From the NCBI GenBank assembly GCA_944472155.2, contig OX235279.1:63709564-63773563 (forward strand): DNA of 64,000 bases, read 5' to 3'. The notes under the pieces are model-generated. The model was not told the origin of the DNA. It searched no databases and was given only the letters and a program-made list of their open reading frames with translations. Below, piece after piece: positions 52,249 through 62,589 of this stretch. This DNA comes from Trichobilharzia szidati. Lineage: Eukaryota; Platyhelminthes; Trematoda; Strigeidida; Schistosomatidae. Within the stretch, counting starts at the first letter, position 1. Each line of letters starts with the position of its first letter. The position numbers and the translations under genes are program-made.

Positions 52249-52620
52249 AATTTTGTTATTGTCTAATACGACCAATTATTTCAAATGCTGTTAGCTGTCT
52301 GTATTGGTTGTGAAAATGTATAAATACCAATCCTAAATAAGTTTATTTGTCGTCGTAGTTTGTCGTAGTTTTTGTACTACAATACACAGTCACAGACCAG
52401 ACTTTGTCTTTTGATATTTACGTGGTTCGCTGAATCGGAAGGTACCAGAAGCAGATAGGCATATTAGTCAGGCGCAGACAGAACAAGGTGACAACGTCCT
52501 CAATAAATTCCGGAACAGTTTTAACATTACTGCATGACAATGTGAGTCTCTATCAAAATAAATTTTACCCATAATGGAATCACACTCTACCATAGTGTCC
52601 AAGTTTTTATTCTTATATCA
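52249..52620 (+). mobile_element. Foreign segment in variant unit (copy 2)
   Basis: Near-identical to 50,574-50,945, at a distance of 1,675 bp, so the variant unit itself was tandemly duplicated after it formed. Confidence 0.6.
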
Positions 52621-53443
52621 ATTGCCAACCAGATATTGCCACAGAATCAATCCAGTCAAAAGCCGAAATTAGGTCAGGAGATATAGCGAGATTTGGACTC
52701 CAGTGAGTATGCTTGTGCATAAAAACGTATCGACGACGTACTATTGACGAACTCTCATTCTAGCGTAAAGCTCACCTGGTCTCCTCGGACTTGCTTTCCC
52801 AAGACACAATTTGACTTCGCTAGCAAATGTACTATACTAATCGAGTTGATCGATCAGTGGTTATCACTGGAAGAACATTTTCCTTTCTTATAGACTGAAA
52901 CGACCAACATCAGTTCGAGGGACTCATCTCAAATCGCCTTAAGCTAGCTAATGAACTGAAAACTTCAAAAACGACTAGTAGAAGCTAGACATAAGAGCAA
53001 AGAAAAATCCCTTCTCGATGGATCATTTATCCCTCCGGAATCCTGGAGAACGATTGACGCCGGTTGGTGAAAGCCGTCGAGGTACCGGTAGACGAACTTG
53101 TCTCTTCTTCTCGGAAGCAATAATACACATATATGTATGGAATGTCCACATCCTTCTTTTAGCTCTTCGGATGGCTTGCTGACTGGCTGGCCGGCAATTT
53201 ATCTGTGATTGCTGGAGAAATCAGTTGTTGCCGTGTAGAAGTTTTCGGGAACCTGTTTAGAAGCAAGTGGATTGGAGGTGAACTCTGGAAATTGTTAACT
53301 TCACAGCCGGTAGCCTACTCCATTCACTCAGACGGCAACCACGAGCACGTTCAATGATTGTTTAGTAATTGATGTCAGCGTATGCAAGCACAAGGAGATC
53401 TACAAGACGGTGGTGTAGGTTCCACCAGATATGCACACTAAAA

Positions 53444-53621
53444 TGAAAGTAAGAAGAGCCAGACTACTGGAAACGTGATGGAGTAGAAGGGTGGATGGGG
53501 GTTCAGACCACTATCTAGTTCAGGGAACCATCAAGATCACGTTGGAAGCCTTGGAAGAAGCTGGAGGCAGACCACAATTCAACACTCAGAAGAAATCGGT
53601 GCACGAAGCTACAAAGGACAC
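53444..53621 (+). pseudogene. LINE endonuclease fragment, right flank of array 2 (first part)
   Basis: Matches 39,220-39,400: R-A-R-L-L then S-D-H-Y-L-V-Q-G-T-I-K-I at about 53,500-53,540, the final motif of an apurinic-type endonuclease. It is interrupted after AAAGGACAC by the 350-bp insertion at 53,622-53,971 and resumes at 53,972-54,062. Confidence 0.7.
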
Positions 53622-53971
53622 TGTTGCGTTAAATAATTCCCCAAAATTATTAACCACAGCAATCATCACTCAACATTGGATGCTGACCATCACTGTTTAA
53701 GTCGACTTGTTTAGCTGAAGGCTTATGGTCAAGCATCCCCGCCATTTGGTACTCCGTCGTGTCACGTGCATGCACGATTACTAGCTAGCTAAGCATTCAT
53801 ATCTACCCACAATTTTGTCCCGAAATATACTACGTACTTTGGACGAAAAAGTCTGGTCTTTTGCTTTATCTTTGGTACTCGAAGAGCGAACACTATAGAA
53901 GCTGTTGGTATAAGATCTTGCATTAGTATAATCCGTACAACTCGCGAACGTCGATACCCGCAGTCTCTAAA
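53622..53971 (+). mobile_element. 350-bp insertion element with perfect ACAC target duplication
   Basis: TGTTGCGTTAAATAATTCC...GTCTCTAAA, flanked by ACAC at 53,618-53,621 and 53,972-53,975. The uninterrupted host sequence AAAGGACACTCTCACTGC exists at about 39,396, so insertion and 4-bp duplication are directly visible. It is homologous end to end to 13,747-14,486 minus its nested fold-back. An LTR-type (solo LTR) origin fits TG start and 4-bp duplication; no internal coding. Confidence 0.75.
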
Positions 53972-54062
53972 ACACTCTCACTGCAGTCGTCAGGAGAAAG
54001 TAGGAGGCGGTAAACAACATCACCGAGGGAAGCTATGTGGGAGAACACTGCAAGTCTCTGTG
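53972..54062 (+). pseudogene. LINE linker fragment, right flank of array 2 (second part)
   Basis: Continues the interrupted endonuclease/linker block with GCAGTCGTCAGGAGAAAGTA and ATCACCGAGGGAAGC, matching 39,405-39,485. It ends at CTCTGTGAG where T-rich sequence begins; the array 1 flank continues into coding sequence at that point. Confidence 0.65.
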
Positions 54063-55340
54063 AGATTCATTTTTGGCAACGTTCATGTAATTTTCTTCTG
54101 TCTAAATGCATTGGTAAGGCGATTTTACTCTTTTTTATTGTTTCTTCTCGGTTTCGGATGTTTTTTTTCCTTATCTTTATGTTTATTTTTGCTTTCTGAT
54201 TATGGATGTGTCTTACGATAACCTGAATTTCTTATGAATTTTTAGACCTGCTCTTACTTTCCATCTCAATGAATGGTGTAATTTACCTGCTCTTTATTTA
54301 ACAATTTCAAAATTTTACCTCGATTCCAGTTGCTTCTAAACGGGTTCCAAACACTTGTATGTCATTTCTTACTATATGATTTGCAGCTTGTTTGTGATGC
54401 TTGGACTAGTGCCTCCATCTGCTTTATTCCATGTGTATTATTTAACCTTTCTTTTCGTTCTTGTACATAATTCTTTTTATTTCTTTTTTTAAGAAATTTT
54501 TTCGTTTGCTCCTCTGAATAGTCAGCTGCTCTTTACAATTTTTGTGTGCTTGTGTTTTGACTGGTTATATCTTTGTTTTTATTTTTGGTTTTGTCTAATC
54601 CTACTTGTTTTTCACATTTACCTAGTGCATAATTATTTGCTATCCTTGGCGATATTTTTCGCCATTTTTGTTCGTTATAGGCATTTTAATTCTATTGGAA
54701 CAATTCATCTTTCTTCATCTTCTCACACTTTGTGTTCAAAAATATTTTTCAATTCAAGTTCAACTCTCAGAAGAAATCGGTGCACGAAGCTACAAAGGCC
54801 ACTCTCACTGCAGTCATCAGGAGAAAGTAGGAGGCGATAAACAACATCACCGAGGGAAGCTATGTGGGTGAACACAGTAGCTCTCTGAGTTTTTTTATTT
54901 CTTTCTTCACATGTTTTCTTCTGTGTTTATGCTTTTTCTTTGGAGTTTGATTGAGTTGCCTTATATTTTCTTTGTTTTCTGGACTTGATTAGCTGTTTTT
55001 ATTTTTTTTGGTTTCGGTGAATGGTGTCTCTTATGGTTACTTGAATTACCTACAAATCTTTTTACGTGCTCTTATTAGTCAACTGATTGTCTTGACTAAT
55101 GTAACTGCTCAGTTCAACAATATCTAGGGTGCACCTCCATTCCGCCTGCTTCTAAATGGGTTCCGAACATTTCTATATCGTATCACCTCATTTCTTACTA
55201 TTTGCTATCCTTGGCGACATTTTTCGCCAGCTTTGTTCGTTATAGGCATTTTAATTCTATTGGAACATTTCATCTTTCTTGATCTTCTCACACTTTGTGT
55301 TCAAAAATATTTTTCTATTTTCTGGGAAGTTACAAGAAAT
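54063..55340 (+). repeat. T-rich segment in two diverged tandem copies
   Basis: Copy 1 (about 54,063-54,756) and copy 2 (about 54,891-55,322) share blocks in the same order: GGTTTCGG, GTGTCTTACG/GTGTCTCTTATG, TTGCTTCTAAACGGGTTCC / CTGCTTCTAAATGGGTTCC, TTTGCTATCCTTGGCGA and TCACACTTTGTGTTCAAAAA. Each copy follows a copy of the LINE linker fragment (53,972-54,062 and 54,757-54,890). The TGCTTCTAAA..GGTTCC block is an inverted piece of the tandem unit (AGTGTTTGGAACCTG...). No protein function is supported. Confidence 0.6.
54757..54890 (+). pseudogene. LINE linker fragment, third copy
   Basis: TTCAAGTTCAACTCTCAGAA through AGCTATGTGGGTGAACAC matches 39,357-39,485 with few changes. It has no insertion at GGCCACTCTCACTGC, so it also shows the empty site of the 53,622-53,971 element. 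Confidence 0.7.
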
Positions 55341-56639
55341 AATTCACCTTTCTATTGGTTTTTATTTCCAGGCTTTTGCACCTGGTGTCTTTCGACGCAC
55401 CAGTCGTAGCCTCCACACAATTCTTTCTGTCTACGTATAAAAACAAACCTTAATTGGTGAATTGTATTATGTTTTTATTCAAAACGCTTATTCTATGTCG
55501 TAAAATAGCTGGAGGCAAGGCAGGATATATTTCTGAAATTCAGTATTAACATTACTGTTATGATTTATGTTTTTTTTATCAAGCGGATTTGGATATTCTT
55601 AAAACAGTATTTCTTGACGGAAATGAACTAAGTGTAATTTCTATGTCGATACATTCAAAAATACCAACTGGCATTCCAAAATATTGCCATTCGATTAAAA
55701 ATGTCTTCATCAGCTATAGACTAACTGAAATTAAATTGGCTATAATAGAATAAAAACAAATTATTCCAACCCTGGAATGAAAGCAGGGAAAATATCATTA
55801 ATTAGGGCATACAAAATTTAAACATCTCAGTTATTTCGTTTAATTCATCATGAATTTCCATGCATTCCAAAACAGAAAATTAAGAAGAAGACAAAGAGAA
55901 ATAGTAGACAGTGGAATTCCTTCTTTCCGACTTTCCGATGCACTTGCTACCGGTGTAGGTGACTTAATAGCGAGCTCGGTAACAGAATAAGTATTAAAAT
56001 AAAAATCCAAGTTAGTGAAATGGTAGTGTAACAGTATATCATAAAAAATACAGTTAAAGAGTTATATGAATTAATGGTTATTTGGCGATGCAGTTAAAGT
56101 CCACTGCTACAAATTATTAGTGTAATCCACAACAGTATTCTCTGCTGGAGTCGTGTCTACTAGTAGAAGCTGTGCACTGGTTGACGAATAGTCTCCGGAT
56201 AGGAGGTTCCTGCAAAATCCAAAGGATGCAACACGGTTAATAGTGAAGTAAGTAAACCGTATGGACCAGTGAGAAGACGAAGCCTCGAGCAGGGCACTGT
56301 ATTTCAGATTAGACTCCAAGGGTGTATATATTTTACGATGAATCGTTTTAATCCAAAATTATGTACAATGTTTCCATTTTTAATATCTAGCAAAAACTGT
56401 ACAGTCATACTGTTTCAGACTCTACACCGGGATGGCATACGGTTGGGAGTGATATCAGCAGTGTACTTGTCGAGTTTTAATTGCCCTATTGAGCATGCGG
56501 TGATGTTTGACTTAGCTGCAGGCAAACATTGTTTCAGTGCTCCTTGTATCCTTTCTTCAGTCATCTGGAACACTAACTCTCCATAAAATGAAGGACAAAT
56601 AATGAACACGGCTGAGCGTTTTCTTTTCTCTGCTTTTTC
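55341..56639. other. No supported gene
   Basis: Short ORFs on both strands (70-105 residues at 56,107-56,586) have no recognised motif and overlap each other. Because the plus-strand Penelope-like fragment starts just to the right, part of 56,270-56,640 may be a very degraded upstream piece of it. Confidence 0.4.
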
Positions 56640-57010
56640 TGAATAGTTTGACAGACTCACATACATCCGCCGTAACATTCACAGTGAAATATGAACACGA
56701 TAACCAGTTTAATTTTATAGATCTTAATGTGACAGAAAGAAATGATTGTAAGACTGCAAAGTCCATCCATGGAAAACTTAGACAAGCAGTATCTCCAACA
56801 GTTTCTGAAACGATTCGAAATAGATACCGTAGACAAACCAACACAATTACTTCATTCAATACTGTGTAGAACAAAAGATGCAATAGTAAAAGAGGGCTAC
56901 ATTAACAACATCTAAAAGATAAATTGCGGTAACCATGATGAACACTATGTTGGCTAAAGTTTACGTTCCGTTTGACTTTGCATCCATGAATATTAATTAG
57001 CCATCTAAAG
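56640..57010 (+). pseudogene. Penelope-like element fragment (thumb and GIY-YIG start), broken
   Basis: Plus strand. 56,648-56,770 reads V-K-Y-E-H-D-N-Q-F-N-F-I-D-L-N-V-T and K-S-I-H-G-K, the end of a Penelope-like reverse transcriptase. After a frame change, about 56,785-56,960 reads Y-L-Q-Q-F-L-K-R-F-E-I, L-C-R-T-K-D-A-I-V-K-E-G and N-N-I-stop-K-I-N-C-G-N-H-D-E-H-Y-V-G, the start of the GIY-YIG nuclease with its Y-V-G. In-frame stops and the frameshift mark it as dead. The sequence differs from the other Penelope-like pieces, suggesting another subfamily. Confidence 0.62.
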
Positions 57011-58577
57011 ACATAGCAACAATTTCTTCATGTTAATACATACATATACCAATTTTATTTAAAAAATGTGGAAATTATAAAGTGTTGAAATATTGAAACT
57101 GCCAGGGAATCCCTAAAAAGGCATTCAGCAAACAAGTTGACATGAATCAAATTTATAATTCAATCAAAAACAAATTGAGTGATAAATATCAAAAAATTGG
57201 TCCAAGAGATGATCAAAACCACCATCAATTAACACATGGATAAGAAAGTGTCTGAAGACAAATGATAATAATCGGGGTCATCAGAGGACACTCATTTCAC
57301 ACTGAATTTATCACTGAAGCTACTGTTTATAAGGTAAATAAAAATTTCTCAATCAATCCACTCAGCGCAGAGGACATAGGCACACCATGAACACTAAGCT
57401 CCTCATGTTTTCAAATAAATCCGGACTGGCAACAGCCAAATCTAAATTAGATTTGACTTAATCGAAACATTTGAAAATGAACACAGGGCCACTACTTTGA
57501 TAGTCATCTTCAAAGTAAAATCGAATATTACAAGGAAGCAAGATTTCATCACTTGAACACACCAGAAACGTCGAATATGCATACATCCAGTCTTTTTCTT
57601 CTGTGGTAAAAAACGGTGTGTTTAACCACTCATCTTTTCAGAGTTATGTCATAATCTTTACCTAACTTCTCTCAGTTTATTCTGATTTAGGACCATGTTA
57701 TAATTGTTTGTAGTGGTAGTATTTCGCAGTGACCGAATTACAGGATATCAACAAAAAGCACAGAGAGGGATGGATTTAGGAATTTGTATTTGGCGGAATT
57801 ATTTGCAATTCATATAATAAATATTAACAAACAGCAGTAAGTATTTAAACAATACAGTGATAGAAATTGTCAATCACCACAGAATATTATTATTTTGGAT
57901 CTCTTTTTAACTTTTTTCACTTCTTAAATCTCATTTTCTGGTATCTCTTTAATATTTCTTTCTTATCTATCACATTTCAGATTAGTATGCACTCGCCTAT
58001 AAAATCTGGAAAAAATTCACTAATTCCACTACTATTCGATGCAATTCAGAGCATTTAACTTTTCTGAAGAGATCTATATTGCCTGTTTGTGACATATTTA
58101 ATTACTTTCAAGATAAAATGAATCAAAATATGCATAGCTGAAAAATTTTATTTCCCTAGGGTTTCATATTTTATTTTTATTTTTTGTTCACTAAATAAAT
58201 CAAGGCGTTAGAAGTTATCATATCGCAAAAGTTAACTTTTATGGCTTTCAGTCAAATTTGAAGCAATAAAATGAAAAACAGTCTGCATTTTCACTCATCA
58301 CAATTCAGTAAAATAATTTACATGGAATAATTACTAAATATTCCTGAGGCTGTTGGGATCCATATTAAGAAGCCTAATTTGTGCATCCAAAAGAAGGTAG
58401 TTCAGACATTATCCTTACCTTGGCCACCTAGGTATGAATAATCCTGAATTTTTGTGGAATTTTCCTAATTTTAGTTGATATTCTATTTGGTACTATATCT
58501 TTATTATTATTATTATTATAATTTAAGCATCTTTAATGAACTGTAATTCCATTGATCGATATTATTTAAAAAACACT
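57011..58577. other. No gene seen (1.6 kb); short TTA repeat at its end
   Basis: AT-rich. Random ORFs only. A (TTA)n microsatellite lies at 58,501-58,520. Confidence 0.4.
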
Positions 58578-58810
58578 GTGCGTCGGTGGCATAGCGGTTA
58601 GGACGCTAGCCGACCATACACATGGTCCGGGGTTCGATCCCCGACCGACACACTCCTTTACCTCGCTAAGCCAGAAATAGTTCTGGTGAAGAGGAAAGGT
58701 TGGGCATGAGGCTAGCAACCCCATCCTGTAAAACAAACACTGCCACAGAAACTTTAAGCCACTAGCTTGAAGCCCTATGTTCCACTGGGGAACGTGAAGG
58801 ATAAAAAAAA
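58578..58810 (+). mobile_element. tRNA-headed SINE
   Basis: The head 58,578-58,653 is 76 nt, as long as a tRNA: GTGCGTC/GACACAC acceptor-like ends with one mismatch, A-box TGGCATAGCGGTTAGG, and a perfect T-arm CGGGGTTCGATCCCCG. The body from CTCCTTTACCTCGC to GAACGTGAAGG ends in an A-rich tail (58,803-58,820). The fused body and A tail show a SINE and not a tRNA gene. The head is related to that at 62,122-62,197 but the body is different, so one tRNA-like head is shared by two SINE families. Confidence 0.82.
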
Positions 58811-58820
58811 ATTTAAAAAA

Positions 58821-61019
58821 CACCAATATTGATAATGACTACTAATCTAGAATATTCTATGTGAATATAAACATATATATAATTGTAGAGCCAGAAGAGG
58901 AATTTATCCAAAAGGATATTCTTTACTCAATTATTTTGTGTTTTATAAACAGACAATTTATGATTGAGTTAACATGCATACAATGTATATTTTAGAGAAA
59001 CAAGATAGAAGACTGTAAATCTTAACTCAGTGTCTGACTGGCATTTATTAGCATCACGGAAGGAAATTTGTGTTTATTGTGGTTCAGATTGAATTCGCTT
59101 GTAGGAAATTAACATCTTAAACTGATTTCAGTTAAATTTTATCTACATCTTGTGAATAGAATTTATGTTGATGAACCAAACCACATGTTCAGGCAAAATA
59201 TTCACTTTGTTTAACTCATACTAATTTACAATACCTGCAATTTACAAATAACATATTTTTTAAGAAGTTGAGAACTAAAACATTTTTGGCAGTGAAGTAT
59301 ATATAATTTGTAAATTTAAGGTGACAGTTCAAAATTTTATATGCTTTTCAGCTTTGATGCAATTTTATAGATAAACGCCACTTCTGATACTCCTGCATTG
59401 GTTGTCAATGTATCCTCTTAAATTTTTACTTGTTCAGTTGCAGCAAAGCACTGATTTTACGACTCCTACGTACTTATGAGTCACCAAACAGGAACTCAGA
59501 TTCTAGACTAATTATTCTCGAATATTTCAAGTTAACAGTAACTGTAGGTGTGTTTTCAAAGTCACACTAAATAAACGTTTCATCATGGTTTCGTGTAATT
59601 TTTTATGTTGTATTTATGGAGGTGATACTTGATTGTGTGGCACAATGTTTGAAGTTATCAAAAGAAACACTAAAATGTAGTTTATCTGATTATTCAGTGA
59701 ACTCTAAGGTAGTGTTCGTGAGTTATTTTATTAATGTAAGCAATTATAACTGATTATGAAGAGCATATATCTAACGTTACTACTACTGCGAGAGTTGAAC
59801 AAGCATAGAAGATCATAATCTAGAGAACGTTTTTAAATACCTAATACAGGCTACTTTGAATGAGTTTTCAGAAAGTGTCCTTCAGTGAAGAAGGCTCACA
59901 AAGGCTCAACTAAAAATGTGAGTAATTCTGCGGCAGGAGAACTTATAGTTTCACTAAAACGTTTAAAGAAGCTTTGCATTTAGGTCAAAGGATGGCGAAT
60001 AGCTGCCTATAATTAGATCTATGCATACATCATAAGGCAACATTGTAAACAAGCGGTAGGTAACAAAAGTGAATTTTGTAAACATTTGTTTTTATTAGCA
60101 GGCTAAATATCCACAGTATGACCAATAAAAGATGAAATCAAAGATAACTGTTGAATAGTCGTTGTTTTCAATATTATGCAAAGCTTGCTATCATTCTCTG
60201 ATTTGGAAGTTGTTTTGCATACTAACAGTCGGATTCACTGAATTCGAATTCATCTGAACGGTCGTTTTATTTTTTTTTTAAATAATATTAATCTACTTTA
60301 TTCCAAAAACAGTAATTCTGATACAGAATGGAATTTTTAGCATTAATCACAATAATGCATCTAATTTCCTCAAATTATAAGTAAAATTAGTCACACAGAA
60401 AATTTTCCACATTTACAACAAGGGTAATGTCAAAAAACATGCAGCATATAAAAGTGGAAATAATAATAATGATAGCAGCTAAGGTAATAATAATAATACA
60501 AGTGGAAATCGCCGTGGGCTTGTTTCACACAGTATTGTCGATGCGGTAGACAAATCCTAGTATGATTAAAAATATTTAATATAATGTTTTCCTTAAATGA
60601 TATGGTGAGGGAAAAAACAAAGATTACAGCAGTCATAGAGATAAGTTGGTGTTTGCAGTTATGAAAGTAAAAAACAAAGAAGCAACAGGACCATAAATAT
60701 AATAGAAATAATAAAAGTAAAACTTGGAGGTATATAAGGATGGATGGAGGAGATTGTTTATTTACTAGATGAAGGATTCTCAAGCTGGCTTTCCTTGGGA
60801 CATAGTATTCATTGAAAATTTAGACACTTTTACTAGATAAACTCTCATATTGCAAACATGAAGCAGTCCCATTGCAAGCCACGCTTATTAAACAGTCCTT
60901 TTATTATTATTATTCAGTTATTTACACTGCTCCTAAATCTATGTGGAAATATTTAGTGTGGATTTTGCAAACCATGGATTTCCACCAACGACAATAGTTG
61001 GGGTCGCGCTAAAATCACG
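58821..61019. other. No gene seen (2.2 kb)
   Basis: AT-rich sequence. A 117-residue minus-strand ORF at 60,430-60,783 is Tyr-rich because of AATAATAAT-type low complexity and is not taken as a gene. Confidence 0.4.
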
Positions 61020-61250
61020 AATTGGTAGAAGTTAGAATTCATGAGCCATTGAATCGGGTCCCAGTGGCTGAATGGTATACGAGCTTGCCTTGTAACCGGA
61101 AGGTCCCGGGTTCGAATCCTAGTGGGTGCGTACTGCCAACGATTCCCAAACTAGGATGAAACAGCAGCTGTCCAGTACTCCCTGGTTTTCAATGGTTCTC
61201 TAACTGATATCAGTCCGCGATCAACTCGTAAAACATAACTAATCCTTACA
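61020..61250 (+). mobile_element. Hammerhead-type tRNA-SINE, degraded core
   Basis: Plus strand. tRNA-like head at about 61,056-61,130 (TGGCTGAATGGTATACG, GGGTTCGAATCC), then TACTGCCAACGATTCCC, CAAACTAGGATGAAAC and GCTGTCCAGTACTCCC at about 61,131-61,175, then the tail TTCAATGGTTCTCTAACTGA. It aligns with the element at 29,829-30,089, but the CTGATGA block has become CTGCCAA and GGAC has become GGAT, so the hammerhead is dead. It has no inverted arm on its left, which makes it the normal, unfolded layout of the family. Confidence 0.78.
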
Positions 61251-62009
61251 AACCAAAACTATAGAAAACCATTTAAACTTCTTGTCTAGAGATAGTGATA
61301 ATTTTATACTAATATTTGAAGTAAAAGATGAGGCCTGTAGCTCCTAAGATCTGGTACCAATTGGGCTGATATACATTGTGTAAAGTTCCAAAATGATATA
61401 CCAGTCAACCAGTCAGTCATTCAGTCATAAACTGATGATCCAATTTCCATTCATTGAATCAATTTCAAACACCATTACGACAATACTAGCTGTATATCTC
61501 TAGGTTAGTTGTGCCATTGCTTCTTAAACAACAGTTGTGAGATTTAGTCCACGACAGCCTGTGTCTCTCCTTATTCGAGTAGCTGAAACGTTCATTTTCC
61601 CACCTGCTTTTCTAACATTCAACTCTAAAACAGTGTAACTAGTGATGTAGTAATTTATGTGCTTCAACACTTTTTCAGAACATTTTAAGTGAACGTGAAG
61701 TGATTGGATAATACATAGTTTGGAATTCCGCTTACATGACTCATTGTAAATTGAGAGGACTACTCGTATTACTTTGCCCCTCGATAATGTTTAAATGATC
61801 ATTCAAATCTACGAAATAGGGAGTGGATTAAAAAGGTAAGAGTTAAGCATGCAGAACAATAAGTGAATAATAAAAGAAGACACCATAATTTGTATAATTA
61901 CGAGAAAAACGACGATCGCGTCTAATTCAGAAAAAGCTGTCTTCTTACTGATGAATATTGCACCAAGAAGGAATAAAACAATCTTTGACCTAGGGTATGT
62001 CTTCTATGT
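61251..62009. other. No gene seen
   Basis: AT-rich, no supported ORF or repeat. Confidence 0.4.
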
Positions 62010-62197
62010 ATTTTTTTTGATTACAGCTTGATTCCACACCGTATTTTTTATCACATGTATGGAATTTTCAGAATGTGATATCGGTGGCCCAAATTTTGCA
62101 GGCGGACCATAGATATCAGGTGTGCGTCGGCAGGGGATCGAACCCCGGACCATGTGCATGGTCGCCGAGAGTCCTAACCACTGTGCCACCGACGCAC
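62010..62197 (-). mobile_element. tRNA-headed SINE, intact head
   Basis: Minus strand. Head 62,197-62,122 is 76 nt with perfectly paired ends GTGCGTC/GACGCAC, A-box TGGCACAGTGGTTAGGA and B-box GGGGTTCGATCCCC. The body ACACCTGATATCTATGG...GTAATCAAAAAAAA ends at about 62,010 in an A-rich tail. This is the complete version of the element at 7,771-7,946. Confidence 0.85.
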
Positions 62198-62589
62198 CGA
62201 CGTACTCCGCAACAAGTAATATTATGTGTGGATCGTTGAAGACTGGACCAGTTGGACGAAATGTTCATGAATACACATCATGAGTAATCTAAACAGTCGA
62301 TTGCAGTTTATTTATCAAACAATATTCATATTAAGAACACAATATTCAGCGAAGAGACTCCTTCCAACGAATTTATTATCAAGCTGTACAATCGTATATA
62401 TATGGTTTTTTAAGAAATTATATCCGGTGAGGGTGTTAGATCAAAGGTGTGAATATATGAAATAATAATAGTATGAAATGCAATTAAAATATTTGTGATT
62501 ATAATCATAGTTTAATGTCAAGTGGTAAAGTAATTAATGTCGTAAATAGAATAATACATAAGGTGTATAGATTTTGGAAAGGGTTACAT
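62198..62589. other. No gene seen
   Basis: AT-rich, probably including the far end of the Penelope-like element's 3' UTR. Confidence 0.35.

Larger units (their letters stand above)
40950..53443 (+). repeat. Tandem array 2: eight units, period mostly 1,504 bp
   Basis: Unit starts (GATGACAACATGACC) are at 42,568, 44,072, 45,576, 47,080, 48,584, 50,091 and 51,766, preceded by a first unit from about 41,070 with the same left flank as array 1. Spacing is 1,504 bp four times, then 1,507 and 1,675; the last unit ends near 53,443. Units 1-6 hold the full LTR. The last two are variants in which the LTR is cut after about 54 bp and a roughly 370-bp foreign piece follows. Identity between neighbours is very high by eye (a few differences per unit in 45,576-48,583), showing recent amplification or homogenisation. 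No unit encodes a plausible protein. Confidence 0.92.

Noticed and set aside
36076..53443. CRISPR array
   Set aside because: The repeat unit is about 1.5 kb of retroelement sequence with no short repeat/spacer alternation, and the organism is eukaryotic.
56269..56883. Overlapping ORFs of 87-108 residues on both strands
   Set aside because: The strands shadow each other. The plus strand at 56,648-57,000 fits a Penelope-like fragment better, and nothing supports a host gene.
58578..58653. tRNA gene
   Set aside because: The tRNA-like fold is joined to a SINE body with A-rich tail, the acceptor stem has a mismatch, and related heads occur elsewhere in the window with SINE bodies.
60430..60783. 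117-residue minus-strand ORF
   Set aside because: Tyr- and Leu-rich because of AAT-type low complexity. No motif, no splice sites of note.
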